Source: JBJHBY01 sp050485745
Lineage (GTDB): Bacteria > Pseudomonadota > Gammaproteobacteria > Pseudomonadales > CAMLJR01
Assembly (NCBI GenBank): GCA_050485745.1
Contig: JBJHBY010000168.1
Span: 1-7,888, forward strand
DNA: 7,888 nucleotides
Direction of reading: 5' to 3'
The notes beneath the pieces were generated by a model that did not search any database, was not told the DNA's origin, and saw only the letters and a list, made by a program, of their open reading frames with translations. This document shows positions 6,574-7,888 of this stretch, in pieces (positions within the stretch are counted from its first letter, which is position 1; the number at the start of each line of letters is the position of its first letter). Position numbers and translations under genes: made by a program.

Positions 6574-7888
<1,315 letters not shown>

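Overview
The window holds the TCA-cycle locus of a GC-rich gammaproteobacterium. Two transcription units diverge from one intergenic region. The rightward unit is gltA (type II citrate synthase), cut by the right edge. The leftward unit is sdhC-sdhD-sdhA-sdhB (the four succinate dehydrogenase subunits) followed by sucA (2-oxoglutarate dehydrogenase E1), cut by the left edge. This arrangement, and the close match of SdhA, SdhC and the SucA N-terminus to my memory of Pseudomonas-type proteins, suggests a relative of Pseudomonadales/Oceanospirillales/Cellvibrionales. That placement is inference from remembered sequences, not a search.

Layout from left to right: sucA on the minus strand (1-2610, 870 codons, C-terminus missing); a 297-base sdhB-sucA spacer rich in inverted repeats (2611-2907); sdhB (2908-3615); sdhA (3634-5410), interrupted by a 10-N assembly gap at 4619-4628 that breaks the frame; sdhD (5414-5779); sdhC (5773-6150, GTG start); a 423-base divergent control region (6151-6573) with a good sigma-70-like promoter for each side and several dyads between them; and gltA on the plus strand (6574 to the right edge).

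The products work together. GltA condenses acetyl-CoA with oxaloacetate to citrate. SucA is the first component of the complex that converts 2-oxoglutarate to succinyl-CoA. SdhCDAB (respiratory complex II) oxidises succinate to fumarate and passes the electrons to ubiquinone. The sdh genes are tightly packed: sdhC and sdhD overlap by 7 bases, sdhD and sdhA are 3 bases apart, and sdhA and sdhB are 18 apart. sucA stands off behind a string of hairpins. sucB and lpd would be expected beyond the left edge, but this cannot be seen.

I found no novel defence system, mobile element, CRISPR array or RNA gene; this is core metabolism. The points worth a second look are the gap that splits sdhA, the structured sdhB-sucA spacer, the repeated GCGGACA motif and dyad between the divergent promoters, the structured sdhC leader, and a gltA reading frame that runs past the usual protein end without a stop.
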